DNA of 60,000 nucleotides from Cristatella mucedo (GCA_009760855.2 WPIO01000033.1:3059501-3119500), one strand, 5' to 3'. Counted from the stretch's first letter, positions 45,992 to 58,440 are shown. Made by a program: numbers and translations. Notes: a model not told the origin generated them from the letters alone.

Positions 45992-46270
45992 GACGGTAGG
46001 ACAGCATTTAGTGGGTCCCTGTGATTCGTCCTTCACGTGCTTATGTGTGCTGACACTGTGCATGCTGCCACTAACCACATTTGCATGCTGACTCTGTGCA
46101 TGTCACCCCTAACCATGTTATTCATTTTGTTTGTTTTTTAAGCATGATTTTACTTACCATTTAATTGCATTTCCCTTTGCAGCAAATGTAAAGCGCCTAG
46201 AAAGAGATTAAGTTTTCTGAGGGCGCTTTATCAAGCAGTACATTATCATTATTATTATTATTATTATTTG
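45992..46270 (+). mobile_element. LINE-A 3' end fragment
   Basis: 3' UTR (GGACAGCATTTAGTGGGTCC...), stem-loop GCGCCTAGAAAGAGATTAAG and an ATT repeat; no coding part. Confidence 0.85.
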
Positions 46271-46897
46271 GTAGTTTGAGAGATGGTCATACAAAAATTG
46301 GACCACGTAAATGCAGTTTTAGTCTAATTGTAAATACGAAGCAAGGTATTAATGAAAAAATTGCATATTGCTAGAGTAGGTTAAGACCAAGTCTATATTC
46401 CCATGTAAAATGCATTCCCAAGTGAAGGGCATGCTACATCGGATACATAAACCCCATCAAACAATATTTCATGTAAACAGTCACATGGTAGGCGAGAGCA
46501 AGTTGAGAAGTGTACAGCCTCTGCAGAAGTACCACATTCAGCAATATGTGTAAATGTGGATACGATTGCCTTTTCAAAATATAGAAAGACCAGAAGAGTC
46601 TGCGATGGGACTGAGTGCTGAAACATTTGCCACAAGTGAGAACGATCCCTCAACATCTTGAGTTAACTGTGATTGAACCACCGAAGGTGTATTGCCTGAA
46701 TGCACGAGTAAGTTGTTTATAGCAACTGGGTGCCAATCTGTAACCTGCATACTGCTATGGCCGGTGGCCCCAAGGACCTCGTGCCCTCAGGTCCTCAATG
46801 GAGAATACATTACCTGTTCCATTGCTTTGCTTAAAGACTATGCGTGACAGAAGCTTTTGCTCTTCATGTAATTGAGCGTGGAGCTCTCTTATACAAC

Positions 46898-47583
46898 TCG
46901 TCTTGACTTCTGTAACTCACTGCTTGCTGGCCTACCGGCATGTGCAATCAGGTGATTGCAGCTGGTGCAAAACTCCGCAGCTAGGCTTGTCTGTCGTGAG
47001 CGGCGCAGTTGCCATATCACACCACTTCTTGCCGACATGCATTGGCTACCAGTCAAGCAACGGATCGACTTCAAGGTTTTGTTGCTCACTTTTAGGTCAC
47101 TTCATTCTTTGGCTCCAGCCTATCTCTCAGATCTACTCCCCCCACCAGGCCAAGCATAGTACCACCCACTTTTTGGAATCCAACAGTTTACCAATACCTT
47201 GTACAAACCTCAAATCCTTTGGAGACTGTGCATTTACCTCATATGCTCCCAAAGCCTGGAACTCACTCCCGACTTGCGTGAGAACGTCCCCTGACTTGAC
47301 CACATTTAAAAAGAACTTAAAAACATGCCTATTTAGGACAGCATTTAGTGGGTCCCTGTGATTCGTCCTTGATGTGCTTATGCGGGCTGACACTGTGCAT
47401 GCTGCCACTAACCACATTTGCATGCTGACACTGTGCATGTCAGCCCTAACCATGTTATTCATGTTGTTTATCAAGCATGATATTACTCACCATTCAGTTG
47501 CGGTTTCCCTTTGCAGCAAAAGTAAAGTGCCTAGAAAGAGATTGAGTTCTCTGAGGGCGCTTTATCAACTGCATTATTATTAT
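46898..47583 (+). mobile_element. LINE-A, 5'-truncated, nested in LINE-B
   Basis: Encodes the reverse-transcriptase C-terminus with a frameshift ([56 protein letters not shown]), then the 3' UTR, stem-loop and ATT tail. Flanked by TCTTATACAAC (46887-46897) and TCTTGTACAAC (47584-47594), an 11-bp target duplication with one mismatch. Confidence 0.85.
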
Positions 47584-47644
47584 TCTTGTACAACGGCAGC
47601 TTCTCTCTTGCTGCCGACTTTGGCACACCCTTTCACCGGCCCTC

Positions 47645-47818
47645 GGTGAGCCATGATGGCACACTCGGTAAGGCGGTTGCTGTTCACAACCTCGGTCCCG
47701 AAGTCGTGGGTTCGAATCCTGCAGTGGGCAATCCTTTATTGATACTGCAAGTGGTGGTGATAGCAGTAAAGGCTCTTTTGTCGCTATACAAAATAGGCTG
47801 GTAAATCAGCTAGTATTT
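47645..47818 (+). mobile_element. SINE-A: tRNA-like head with unique tail
   Basis: A-box-like TGGCACACTCGGTAAGGCGG, B-box GGGTTCGAATCC, then AGTGGTGGTGATAGCAGTAA, AGGCTCTTTTGTCGCTATAC and AGGCTGGTAAATCAGCTAGT. Inserted in LINE-B. The tail is unrelated to the LINE-A stem-loop. Confidence 0.8.
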
Positions 47819-48199
47819 TTTCTTAGCTGCTATTTCCTTGCTACTCAAATCCTTAACCGTCCTTCTGACTCAGCTATGCTTCTCAGTCTCTTAATTGTAT
47901 GAGATGGAATCTATTGGCTACAGTATGCACACAAAAAGCCACTCAAGCTTAGTGCTGCAACAGAAAACTGTCTAGTGTGATACCTACTTGGCTCGATGTC
48001 TTTGCAGAGGTAGACAAGCATAACTAAGCAGGTTGGATGGACGAGGTGGGGATAACTCCCAACATGGGTCTACTGGAGTGATACTTGGTACACATGAATG
48101 GCCGAATGCACCCTTTAGCAGCAGCAAGCAAAGGACCAAAAATTTCAGGATGCTGAGCAACTAAAGGTCATCTACGATGTAACTAGATACCTTCTAATT

Positions 48200-48830
48200 T
48201 AACTAGCTCCTTAGTTCTGTCTTGGCTTGATTATTGTAATTCCCTTTTGGCTAGGCTACCAAAGAAAGCAATTAGGCCACTGCAGCTGACTATGAAAATG
48301 GCTGCAAGACTAGTCTTCAAGTCGCAGAGATTTGAACACGTGTCTCCTTTGCTAAAAGAGCTAGGATGGATGAACAACGGATACAGAGCAAAGTTCTTAC
48401 ACTGACACACAAGACCCTCCACGGCTTGGCTCCTTCGTACCTAGCTGAACTGCTGCACCAGTTTCAGCCTCTTCGTGCCCTCAGGTCCTGCGTGGACAAT
48501 AAAGTAGCTGTTCCATCCCTCCGCTTAAAGACCGTTGGCAATAGAAGCTTTAGCTCTGCAGGTCCTAGACTGTGGAACTTGCTTCCACAATTCTTACGAA
48601 ACGATAACTACTCTCCTGCTGCCGACTATGGCACATCCTTTTCAGTGGTCCTGAGCTGCTACTTCCATGCTACTCACTACCTCAACTGCTCTCGTGACTC
48701 TGCTATGCTTTCCAATTTCTCTTTGTTGTGTGAGACAAAGTCTGTTGGCTACCGAATGCGTACCGAAAGCCGCTTAGGCTGTGTGCGCTATACAAAACTC
48801 TCCAGTGTAACACCCACGTGGTCTTTATGA
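48200..48830 (+). mobile_element. LINE-B reverse-transcriptase C-terminal fragment
   Basis: LVLSWLDYCNSLLARLPKK, LQLTMKMAARLVFKSQRFEH, then after a frameshift RIQSKVLTLTHKTLHGLAPS and FSSAGPRLWNLLPQFLR. A CR1/L2-like family distinct from LINE-A, with a different 3' end (CTCCAGTGTAACACC). Confidence 0.8.
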
Positions 48831-49117
48831 CTTTGTGGAGTTACAGATGGAGATACATTACATTCTAGGATCTTAACCAACTTTCAAGTTGATGCAGGCA
48901 TTCTTACTCCTGCAAAAGTCAAATAAACTAGTTCTTCGATATGAATGTTACGTTTTGCATACATTTGCCAAGGAAGTAAAACATGCTAACGGTAATTAAC
49001 AATAGTCAAATGTGAAGAGAAACTGAGACCGGTCTTCAGCTTTTTACTAGCTAATTCTGAAAAGAACTTAAATATGTAAGTCAACTTTGTAATCTGTACT
49101 GCATCCTAAACAACCCA

Positions 49118-49327
49118 ATGTCTCAGATATTTACATCGGAAGTGAGACTTGGAGAATGGCTTCTGGCAGCTCGAAAACGAAATCAGCCCAAAAACCCAGC
49201 CAACATCGAGCACTATGCAGCTCTAGATTTCCACACACTAGTGGAGCAGTATGTGGCAGCTATTGACCAAGAACATTGTCTCTGTCCGGTGTCTGAACTC
49301 GAGCTTTGGCATCATGTTTTGGGCTGA
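49118..49327 (+). other. Orphan 69-codon ORF
   Basis: MSQIFTSEVRLGEWLLAARK, NPANIEHYAALDFHTLVEQY; composition is protein-like and it ends in TGA, but no family or splice context was recognised. It could be an exon or a remnant. Confidence 0.2.
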
Positions 49328-50334
49328 ATAGCCAAATTTTTCAGGTTTTGCTTGGCTGTAAGCCATGCATTGCCTGTTTACTTTGGCTTTAGCTGAAGAA
49401 GCAGCTAGCTTTTGCTCCGTGCCTGTTTGATTCCGAGTTTTCAAAAATACACGGGAAATTACTAATTCTGGTGTGTGATAAAACCTATGGCCACTGCTGT
49501 GATGCAATACTTGGTTGCTTCAGCTATAAGGTGCACAGATGTCAGAGCTTGGATGATTTTAATGGCCTGTCAAAATCAAAGACCATTGTTTAGAGTTTAA
49601 CTCTGCGAATACTTTCGTGCGACTTAGAAGCACTGTGCATGCATATATGGATACATACCACTATCCTGATTGACTAAACTTTAGTTTGCAGCTATACTAA
49701 AAATAGATAGACATGAACTTAGCACAGCACCTGCTAGTGCACTCAATGACATAATCATGTACATGGAGCAACCATACACGGGTATATACCACGTTTTCTA
49801 TTTTTGAGACACAAATCCTTTCCTCTTAACTCGGCTATTGCTGGGGCTCATGGCACCCCATATCATGTAAAACAAAAAGGTAATTGTATGGCTCTGCTCA
49901 CAGGTAAGAATGCATTGCACCGATATGGAAGCCTGGTGATGGCATTAGCAGAGCATCCAATGGCAGTGCCAACAGACTGGGGTTGGTAAGTGTCAAGTGA
50001 CTAGTAAAAAATGCAAAAACCAGCAAGATTTAAATCTTGAATATGAATGTTACTGGCATGCACTGTGGGAACATAGATGCCGTTACAAGCACAAATTGAA
50101 ACAAACCATACCTAGGTCTGAATAGTTCAATGAATCTCAATTATTGATTGATTAGTGGTAAGCTCGAGTTGATTTTCATGCTCAACACATGGCTCAAACT
50201 TAAATAGTCTATATTTATAGATCAAGCCGGCTAATGGGCAAAAATGCAAGTCACCATCAAAAAAATTAGAAAACCAATATATATATGTGTGTGTGTGTGT
50301 GTCTATTTAATTCATTTGTATGGCACCCTAAGAG

Positions 50335-50790
50335 AACTTAAGGTAATGTTGGACAAATACTTAAAAAGATTGGTCCAACAATCGAATATTTGTTTAGGGT
50401 ACCTTCCAAAAGACACATATGTTAATAGTGGGATGTGAAGCTTTGACGATTGCCACATAAAAAGCATTACAAAATTATTATGCAAACCAGCTGCAACCCA
50501 TATGTCAACCAGAAACAATGTATCTACAAATAACAAATTTACTATGCCTGCACCATATGGGACTTGTGTTCCAACTTGTTGAACCTTGGCACATCGATGA
50601 ACATGTTTTTGCAGCTTGTTGAAATACATGCATGTGACTTTTAAACAGCTTCATTTACAGCATAGCTTTGGGTCTTGTTAATTATCCGACTTGGCCAGTA
50701 CTGCACGGAACAACGTAACATTTTAAATGTAATTTCAGCTTATTTGTGAATTATTGCAGTTGTTCATTTCTGATTTTGGTTGGATAAGCT
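50335..50790 (-). repeat. Unclassified interspersed repeat, copy 2
   Basis: Minus-strand counterpart of the repeat at 16950-17420, diverged by substitutions and indels. Not matched to the LINE or SINE families here. Confidence 0.6.
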
Positions 50791-51404
50791 AGTCAGGCTC
50801 AGGGTGTGGATCCCAGAGCCAAACATCAATCGGTAGCATTCATGAGCAGCTGTAATGATAATATTAATAACAATAGCAACAGATTCGTCTTATTATTAAG
50901 ACATTTGTCTCATTATTAAGTAAATAGTGGGGGCTGACAATTGTTGCTCTGAAATTAAAATTTCAGCGACATGAACGGGCAGCACAGCAACCATCGTTGA
51001 AACCAAATGCTTGATCCTTGAGAGAACTCGGTTTCATCTCAGTGATAGTCACGTACTCGTCTGGTCAGATGCACTAACGATTTCTATAGCAACATCACAA
51101 GAAAGAAGCACATTTGCACGGCCAATAATTGAGGTGAAAATAGCAACATTTTTATGGAGACCAATACCAATACTTTGTAACTTTGTACAGGTGGCTAAGT
51201 ACACCAGCCAGCTATACATCCGACTTACCAGCAGATCAAAAAACAGAAATGTGGCATGCTTGTTAACAAGAACCTGCTATTGCAACGGCAAAGGCCATCG
51301 AAGACTTTCAAGTATTCGTGGCGAGCCACTAGAAAAAACAGGTCTCCAAGCGGCTTGATCAACACTAGAAATTCAGAATGCCGGACATTATTTACAGAAT
51401 CCCT

Positions 51405-51548
51405 GAGGCAAGGTTTTTGAACTTTACGACTCAAGTTTTGGGGTTCCAGCCCTTCAGCAAGCATTCTTTATTGCCAGCTGCTAGCGGGTGAAAGCCGCCA
51501 AGGCTCTCGTGCTGCTACAAAAATGACGCCGTCGAATCATCCAATATT
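51405..51548 (+). mobile_element. SINE-A fragment, diverged
   Basis: Diverged B box (GGGGTTCCAGCCC), then GCTAGCGGGTGAAAGCCGCC and AAGGCTCTCGTGCTGCTACA. Confidence 0.55.
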
Positions 51549-52105
51549 TATTTTAGTTGGTACTACCGCGGCGACTTCTCGGGTCAATTTTAGATAACAG
51601 AAATTAATATAATATGTTTTCAGGGTTACAGCGTATGCAACCGGATAAGGACAGCCATGACAGCCGACTTACTCGCGACGCTCATGACGCATACACAGCA
51701 GGTTCTCAGATAACAGGCCGCGCCACTCAAGCCAAACTGAAAAGCGGTTGGCCAGCAGTCCTCAGCTAACGGCTGCCAAGCGATCATTCACGTGAAGGGC
51801 AATCGATGCGCTGCACGGCGAGTGCAGTGACAGAGCCGCTGCGCTAGGAGCAGGTTTCTAAATTGCCTGCCCTGTCTAGCAGTAGCCGGTGCAGATACAA
51901 TGACAGTAAAAAAACTAAAACTATCGGACCAATACGCTTAGAAACAGTCCCTAGAGGTCTGAAAACGCAGGTGCTTTAAGCACGCAGTGCATCGTCGAGA
52001 CGGCAAACGAGTCGCCAGCAGTGTGCAGCGAGCACCGCCAGGGGTGGCGACTGAGTAGACATAAGCACTTTAACAATATTGAAGAAAATAAATATATTTC
52101 CTTAC

Positions 52106-52220
52106 TTTCACGCGTCCATCTCCGAGAAATTGCACCCGCTATCTCGAAACCCTATGCAAAAAGTTCGAAGCCCATCGCAAACGGCGTCAGATCGCCGGCG
52201 CCATTTTTAAAAATGCCGCC
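52106..52220 (-). promoter_or_regulatory. Candidate promoter and non-coding first exon of the ALMS-like gene
   Basis: On the minus strand a CpG-containing stretch holds a near-palindrome at 52197-52220 (GGCGCCATTTTT followed by AAAAATGCCGCC) that resembles YY1 sites (AANATGGCGGC). About 90 nt downstream is a donor, GTGAAA|GTAAGG, at 52106/52105. Splicing to the acceptor at 44330 would make the ATG at 44220 the main start, after one short upstream frame (M-D-A-stop). Inferred from signals only. Confidence 0.33.
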
Positions 52221-52939
52221 TCTGGGCAGTAGCGCGGTTACATCCTCGGAATTCTCAATTATTTCCGCCTCTTGCTGGCTGCATTTGGGCTCAGATACGA
52301 AATGTAATTTTTTTTATTCCTGATCGTATCACCATCAAGAATAATTACAAACGTTTAGAGCCAGTCAAAAATATAAATGGTAAATGGGCGGAGCTATAGT
52401 TGAGTCTAGCGTCGCCGCCTTGGAGACGGGTTGCAAGATAGCTTACAAAGCAGCGTGACGCTGATTAATTAGTCATTCAACTGATTATTTTGAATATTAT
52501 AATATACCTGAGATTTTTATTAGAGTAATTTTTAACGCCATGTTCAAAGCCGACGCTGAAAATATCTGAGGGAAGATCGAATTACTGTAATTGTTAGCTC
52601 GATAATGGGTCACATTGTTGGGCTTGATATACTACTTCCGGTGTAAATAGGTCTTCCAAAATATTTTTATTTACCATGTTCCACTCATCTTTCAATCCTA
52701 AAAACTTGGGATTACAATAATAATTAGTTTGCCTTTAAATAAGCAAACTTCCGAACTTCGAAATGTTGACCGTTTTCCGGCCGTCAGACCATTCCGCCCG
52801 AAAAACGAAAAATAAAACAGCATATACAATAAAAAGTGAGAACGATGCTATTCTAATCGCATTTAATCCGTGTTTATGCGAGAAATTATTGAAATATAAG
52901 CTGCCTAACAGAACTTAAACCTGCTGTTCCATGTTGCAT

Positions 52940-53100
52940 GTGATCCACCCATGAATTTTCTTCGATGTGCTTACGCAGGGCATGATATCACTAACCGATT
53001 GACGTACTTTCTTGACACCAAATGTAAAGTCCCTCGAAACAGATTAGGTTTTGTTGGGCCCTATTCAAACTTATGCTTCCTATTATTATTATTATTAGCT
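52940..53100 (+). mobile_element. LINE-A-related 3' tail
   Basis: CCAAATGTAAAGTCCCTCGA, ACAGATTAGGTTTTGTTGGG and an ATT run. Confidence 0.5.
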
Positions 53101-53799
53101 ATGGTGAAGCAGTTTGTAAATAGAATAAAATCTGGGGTGTTGACCGTGCGGCTATTTCGCAATGACGCATCCACCGGCGTCCTTCCCTATTATGTACAAC
53201 CTAAGCTTAACCCCCTAAGTATATCAGAATAATGACCCGTTTTCCCTCTTTTTTGGGTAATCTTTTCACCTGGTTGAACTTTATAAATGATTTTATCACA
53301 TATCATTGACATCTTATAAGGCCGCCCAAATTGTTTCAGTTTATGCCATCCAAAATAAACACTTTATGCATCATTGCATCTATGATCGATTACCGTACTT
53401 CTAGCAGTGTGCATATTCATTAGTCTTGTGATTTCGGAAAAGTGCCACACAAATCTTTATTTTCACATTTAGATTTGCTCAGTGAATTTTAATTTTGATT
53501 GCCCATAAATATTCTTTTAAGTGACTTCCATGAGCTCTACCAAGCGAGTTGCACCGTGACAGTTTTGTCTATTGAAATTAAACAGAAGCAGCAGACGAGA
53601 ACTGAGTAATTTTGAAGTACAAAAGAAATCTTAGAATAAATTCGCTCAAGCACTGGCTATATCAATAAGAAATGCGATCGCCAGTAAAAAAGAAAAAATT
53701 ATTAACAAGGTTCATGTGTACCAAAGCACTTACGGACTACAATTTGGCGGCGAAAAGAAAGTTTTTCGGGTAATTTCACTGGATGGGCCAAAAGATAAA

Positions 53800-54235
53800 T
53801 GGGAACATTTTGAAGTCTATACGCTGCTTAATGAGCAATCAGTGCAGATTGGTGAACGAAGGTGTAACGGGACAGTTGCGACAAATCCCACATATAAGCC
53901 TCTCAGGAGAGCTTTATATCAACTGTATGTGTCTTTCACGCGAAAAAATACCTGCAATTAATAATAATAACAATAATATATCTGTATAATCCTGTAAGAA
54001 AACTTGGTCTCTTTCTCTAGGCACTTTACACAAGCTGTAAAGGAAGCGGGATCGAACGGTTAGTGGTAACATGCACAATGTCAAGAAGCATAACATGATT
54101 AGAGACAATATGTCAGCAAGTACATATGGTTAGTGATATAATGCACAGTGTTAGCATGCCTAAGCACACAAAGGACAACTCACAATGATCCACTAAATAC
54201 TATGATAAACAGATACGTTAAGGTAAAGAGTTACA
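53800..54235 (-). mobile_element. Two LINE-A fragments
   Basis: 53800-53890 matches the minus-strand reverse-transcriptase segment near 42675-42765. 53955-54235 is a separate 3' UTR with stem-loop (AGGCACTTTACACAAGCTG). Their order shows two insertions, not one copy. Confidence 0.6.
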
Positions 54236-54527
54236 AGTCGATATGTCAACCCTTGCTTAGCAATTAAGCAACTCCCGTGTCAAAGCTTAGGATCGCTTCG
54301 TTATTGGCATCAAAATCAATCATAAGATATCAGCATCAATCAAATCGTGGTCAATACGGGAAGTTGAGCGGTTCTGAAATGCCTCAAAATAATCAAGATT
54401 TACATTAGTAGCGTCTGCACTTTCACGTAATAAAAGATCACTTTTTGTAATACAGTGCTGCTGCTAGCCCTGCGTTCAGGATATCGAGCGTTGTATTGTT
54501 ACTGTTGGCGTATTGCGTGTCTGAGGT

Positions 54528-54692
54528 CCGTGATGGCACTCTAGGTAAGGTGGTTGCTTTTCACGACCTCCGGGGCCGAGGTTGTGCGTTCGAATCCTAA
54601 GGTGAGCGTTCCTTTGTTGCTCCTGCAAGGGGTGGTGATAGCCGTAAAGGCTCTACTATCGCTTTATAAAAGAGGCTGTTAAATCAGCTAGT
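54528..54692 (+). mobile_element. SINE-A copy
   Basis: TGGCACTCTAGGTAAGGTGG, GCGTTCGAATCC, GGTGGTGATAGCCGTAAAGG, GAGGCTGTTAAATCAGCTAG. Full length. Confidence 0.8.
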
Positions 54693-55199
54693 ATTTGTAT
54701 ATCGCACGAATGTAATAGTAGAGCAATGCACGATTTTGAATTTTTTTTACAAGTACTCTTGTCCTCTGAACTATTTTTGACTGAGTCCTTTATTCTGTAT
54801 GCCGGTTCAGGAGGTAAGTTAAGCTGTATATGCCGAAGTAGACAGGTCGAAATTAATATTCGCAAGGGCCAAATGGCATAACAATGCTTATCGAAACAGG
54901 TTTTTGAAGAGCTCTGGCAATTCTGTGGACAGTAGTCGAGGTATTTTACTCAGTGGAAGAAATTTATACTGAAGATAAGACACTATGTAGGATGGAATCA
55001 AGCAACCATAGTGAAATTTCATATGCTATTACCATGTAAGGTGGCACATTATGTGACGCCACAAATCCCGAGGAGGTCGGTGCTTGAAACCAATATCTTG
55101 CCACGGTAACACATTCAATAGAAAACTCTGAGTAAAAGTGAAATAAATTGCCACCTCCGTAAAGGCTGGTGAAAATCGTGATGGCATTTATGATTTTGA

Positions 55200-55625
55200 C
55201 AGCTGAGCTGGAGGTTGAACCAGAGAGGCAGATTGCTTCTAGAATTGCGGCAGGTTACCGTTACTAATCCATATTCACGCCCGGCTTATGCTCTTGATCG
55301 GCTGAAACTAGTGCATAAGTCAGCATTTCGTCCGTTCTATCATCAACGGCATAGCTTTCACAACACACCAGATCTGTCTGAGCATCCCTAGAAAACATTG
55401 AACGACTTCCAGATCCTCCCCGGCCTGCCGTTCACTTTACTTGATTGCACAGACCTACCCCACCGACCTTCTATGTACCTTAAGTGTCCTCTCGCACCAA
55501 GCCCTCGTAGCGTGCAATTCATCTCCTCATTTCTATCGCCAAATTTAAACATTTTGGTAATTGGGCCTTCAGTTCGCATGCACCGAAGGTCTGGAACTCG
55601 CTTTGGCTTCTGTCACCACTTGCAA
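55200..55625 (+). mobile_element. Decayed LINE reverse-transcriptase C-terminal fragment
   Basis: Contains the GLPFTLLDCTDLPHRPSMYL region in an open frame and a Trp-Asn-Ser-Leu motif (TCTGGAACTCGCTTTGGC) typical of CR1/L2 C-termini. Family assignment uncertain. Confidence 0.4.
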
Positions 55626-56224
55626 TGAATTTTGTTGTGAGTCAACTACGCTTCTCACCTGTGTTTGATGGGCCAGCTACCTCAAAGCTAGGGCTAGCGA
55701 TATGTCTCTGCCGAGTAAAATAATGGCGCCGATCGCTCTGCTGAAAATAGCCATTAGGTTGCAATTGTTATTTTTGTTGCTGTGTTATAGCCTATCGCTA
55801 TTGGCTGGAGTGAGCTATATATAATTTCGTTAAATCAGTGTATGTATCGTGCTTGCTTGATTGACTGATAGATTTTAGATGGCTGCTGATATTATTTTCT
55901 TGTTGGCCATTTGGCGTCTATTGTAATTTAAAAACCTTTAAATTTTGAATATATTTGAACAATGAATGGGTTCTTATAAGCACTAGAGCTTCACATTTTT
56001 GCAACTAAAGTATCGGTAAAAGATGCAACCGTCTGACTAAGCTTTCGATGCTTCAAAGTGAGCAAGGCTTAAGATGATTCAGTGCACATCCGTAACCAGG
56101 GGACCTACCAACCGGTGGCTGTCTTCACATGTGCTTGAGTATTCTGGCCCAAGCATGATAATTGCATGTTTGTCTAAGCACGATACCATGGGTGTCACTG
56201 ATCATCGGTTATTAATTCAATTGC

Positions 56225-56295
56225 AGCGATTCGCATATAAGGTGGTAAAGATTTATTTCTCTTATGGTGCTAAAAGAACGACATTGTTTTTGTTA
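56225..56295 (+). mobile_element. Degenerate LINE/SINE 3' tail
   Basis: AAAGATTTATTTCTCTTATGG then GTGCTAAAAGAACG; weak match to the stem-loop tail. Confidence 0.35.
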
Positions 56296-57897
56296 TTTTG
56301 AACAGCTCCTGGTAGGGTAGGCGCATTTGTGAGCAGCGAGCTATTCGATCGTATAAGCACAGCAAATATCAACTCTCATCATCATATAAGCACTGGAAAT
56401 ATTAACTCTCGGTGTAAAGAGATATTCCGAGCTGGCCAGCATATGAGACAAAAGGCTGATTAGAAAGATTAATTTTGGCGGTAGTTTGGCAGTCGGTGAG
56501 TTGTCATTTGGTGAGTAAAAGCTGTTAGCAGGAGGCAAGCATTGGTGCTTTAACAAGGACGGGTAGGTAGCATTGCTGCTCGTGGTTGCTTGCCAAGAGT
56601 TGCCACCATTAGACTTAGAAAGAGCGTCATGTCATTACGCATGCTACGAGTGCTCCCATTACCCCGACTAGTGAGGATATGGAGGATATCGCAGTATCGC
56701 TGCTCACTGAGGTTGAACCATGTGAAGCGCTGGTCGCTAAATCGCTAACGTATCCATTTAATTTACGTTGGAACTGATCTAGCTATGTGAGAATTTGCTG
56801 TTCTCCACTCGTTTTCGTAAGAAATCTTTTTTGAAATGTCTGCGAAAATCGGGAGGAACTGCAAAATCAAAACAATTCTCCCGCTATATGTTTAAATATG
56901 CGTGAGGTGACCAACAGCTGAGAAGCAGTATGAAGGGTCTTCAGCTGCTGCTTGTGATTTCGGGCGCGTTAGTGTAACTGAGTTAATTTACCTGCTTGAT
57001 ACGAAAGTGAACGCGCTCTTACAGGCTGCACCATATTCGCTGAGAATGAAGCCGGAGTTCTATGATTGACATTTGTAAATACTTTCAAGCTCTTGGTAGA
57101 CGTGATCTGAATATCATCTGAAAAATGAGTACAACGCAGATTGTCTGAAAGTTAAAGAACATAGAGGCCGGACTCATTATTATAATGACGCATGCCCAAC
57201 TTTCATGTAAACATTCTGGAGCTAGCTACCAACAAGGAATCCTCCGACTCCATAATGGAAGTAGCGAACTGAAATGGGAGTTAAAAGCGATCAAATGAAC
57301 CCTAGCCGCGTGGGCAAGGGCCCGAAATTACGTCCCAAACGTATGTAGTGACCGGGGTAAGACTTGAAGTTGCTGGCTATTTCAGAGAAATGCAGGCGGC
57401 GGAAAGAAGACGCACGTACCCGTTGCACCCAACGGACCGGGGTATCGCACAGGTTCACATTTAGTCCTTAGTAAGACACTAGAAAATACAATATTTTTAA
57501 TGTTTAAATAATTCTACGCAGTAAATAAGTATCATGTTATGTAGCGGGCAGATAGTGTCGAACCGGAATAGAGGGAACGCCCGCCGCACATGCACCCTTC
57601 AAAAGTTGCGCCAAAACCTCGCATTGATACATGCGTGTGGGGCTAGCATAGCCCGTGCAGCGTAGGAGTCGTTCAGCTATAAAAGGATAGCGCGATTTAA
57701 CTTCAATGAAAGAAAATTTGATTACTACAGACATCGACTGCAAAAAGTAAGCTTAGCTGCGGGACTAAGCTACGCGGCGCGTTAGCGCTCACAGGCGTGA
57801 GTCGGCTGGTACTGATGCCGCCGGGCTTCGCGGTTGGGCGGCGGATGTAACTGGCACATGTGTTTGTATCAGCGCGCTGTAGAGTCGCTGGACTAAA

Positions 57898-57996
57898 ATG
57901 GTGCACACTCGGAGCCGGGAAGTATCGACGAGGGTCAGCGGCGCCCGCCGGGACCTCAGTTCGGCTCTGAGGGACAAGCGGTACGCAGCCTCTAAG
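57898..57996 (+). CDS. First exon of an unidentified gene
   Basis: ATG with A at -3 and G at +4 opens 33 codons (MVHTRSREVSTRVSGARR, DLSSALRDKRYAASK) up to a strong donor TCTAAG|GTGAGT. The product start is very basic. The surrounding 57.7-58.4 kb is richer in CpG, as a promoter would be. I do not recognise the family. Confidence 0.45.
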
Positions 57997-58315
57997 GTGA
58001 GTCGTAGCGGGTAGCTGCTCTTCTAGATTAGCGCTGTGGTGGGATTTCGAGAGTGTTTAAGAGGCTGCAATGTCGCGGCACTTTTCCAGTTTCACATGTG
58101 CTACAGAAGGTCGGGCCGTCGCCACCGGACGTACCGGGGTCGTTACGCGCCGACCGACTTGCTGCCGCAGGGTGTTTTGGCTGGCTATTGCGATCTGGCT
58201 GTAAATAGCTTAATTTGATGGCGAGTAGATCTGCTTGTACGTCTTTCACTGGCTGCGCTATGCCACACGGCTTTCGGATCCCCGTAAGTAGAAGTCTTTC
58301 ATCCGACCCGTGTAG

Positions 58316-58440
58316 GACGACATTAAAAGAGGACCGAAAGTGGGCGGAGCAGCTACAGAAACACATCCCAGAAGTCGGCGCCTCGAGCCTACCGAGCAGG
58401 CGGAAGCGACTTTTGCAAGGAGCGAGAGGAAATCACCACG
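58316..58440 (+). CDS. Possible second exon of the unidentified gene
   Basis: Acceptor CTTTCATCCGACCCGTGTAG and donor CACG|GTAAGT bound 125 nt that are open in two frames. Following exon 1 in phase 0 gives DDIKRGPKVGGAATETH and so on. The alternative frame, reached if exon 1 used a weaker GTACGC donor at 57979, gives TLKEDRKWAEQLQKHIPEVG, which looks more protein-like. The choice is open; the gene would leave the window on the right. Confidence 0.35.

Larger units (their letters stand above)
46785..48000 (+). mobile_element. LINE-B copy split by two later insertions
   Basis: 46785-46886 (CGTGCCCTCAGGTCCTC...) and 47595-48000 match consecutive parts of the LINE-B copy at 48.2-48.8 kb. Between them sits a LINE-A copy (46898-47583), and within the second part a SINE-A (47645-47818). 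Confidence 0.7.
54693..57897. other. Intergenic, mostly featureless
   Basis: One LINE fragment and one degenerate tail; AT-rich until about 57.3 kb, then more CpG towards the proposed start of the unidentified gene. Confidence 0.4.

Noticed and set aside
47645-47720. Functional tRNA gene
   Set aside because: A and B boxes are present, but the sequence does not fold as a full tRNA by eye and continues into a repeated SINE tail.
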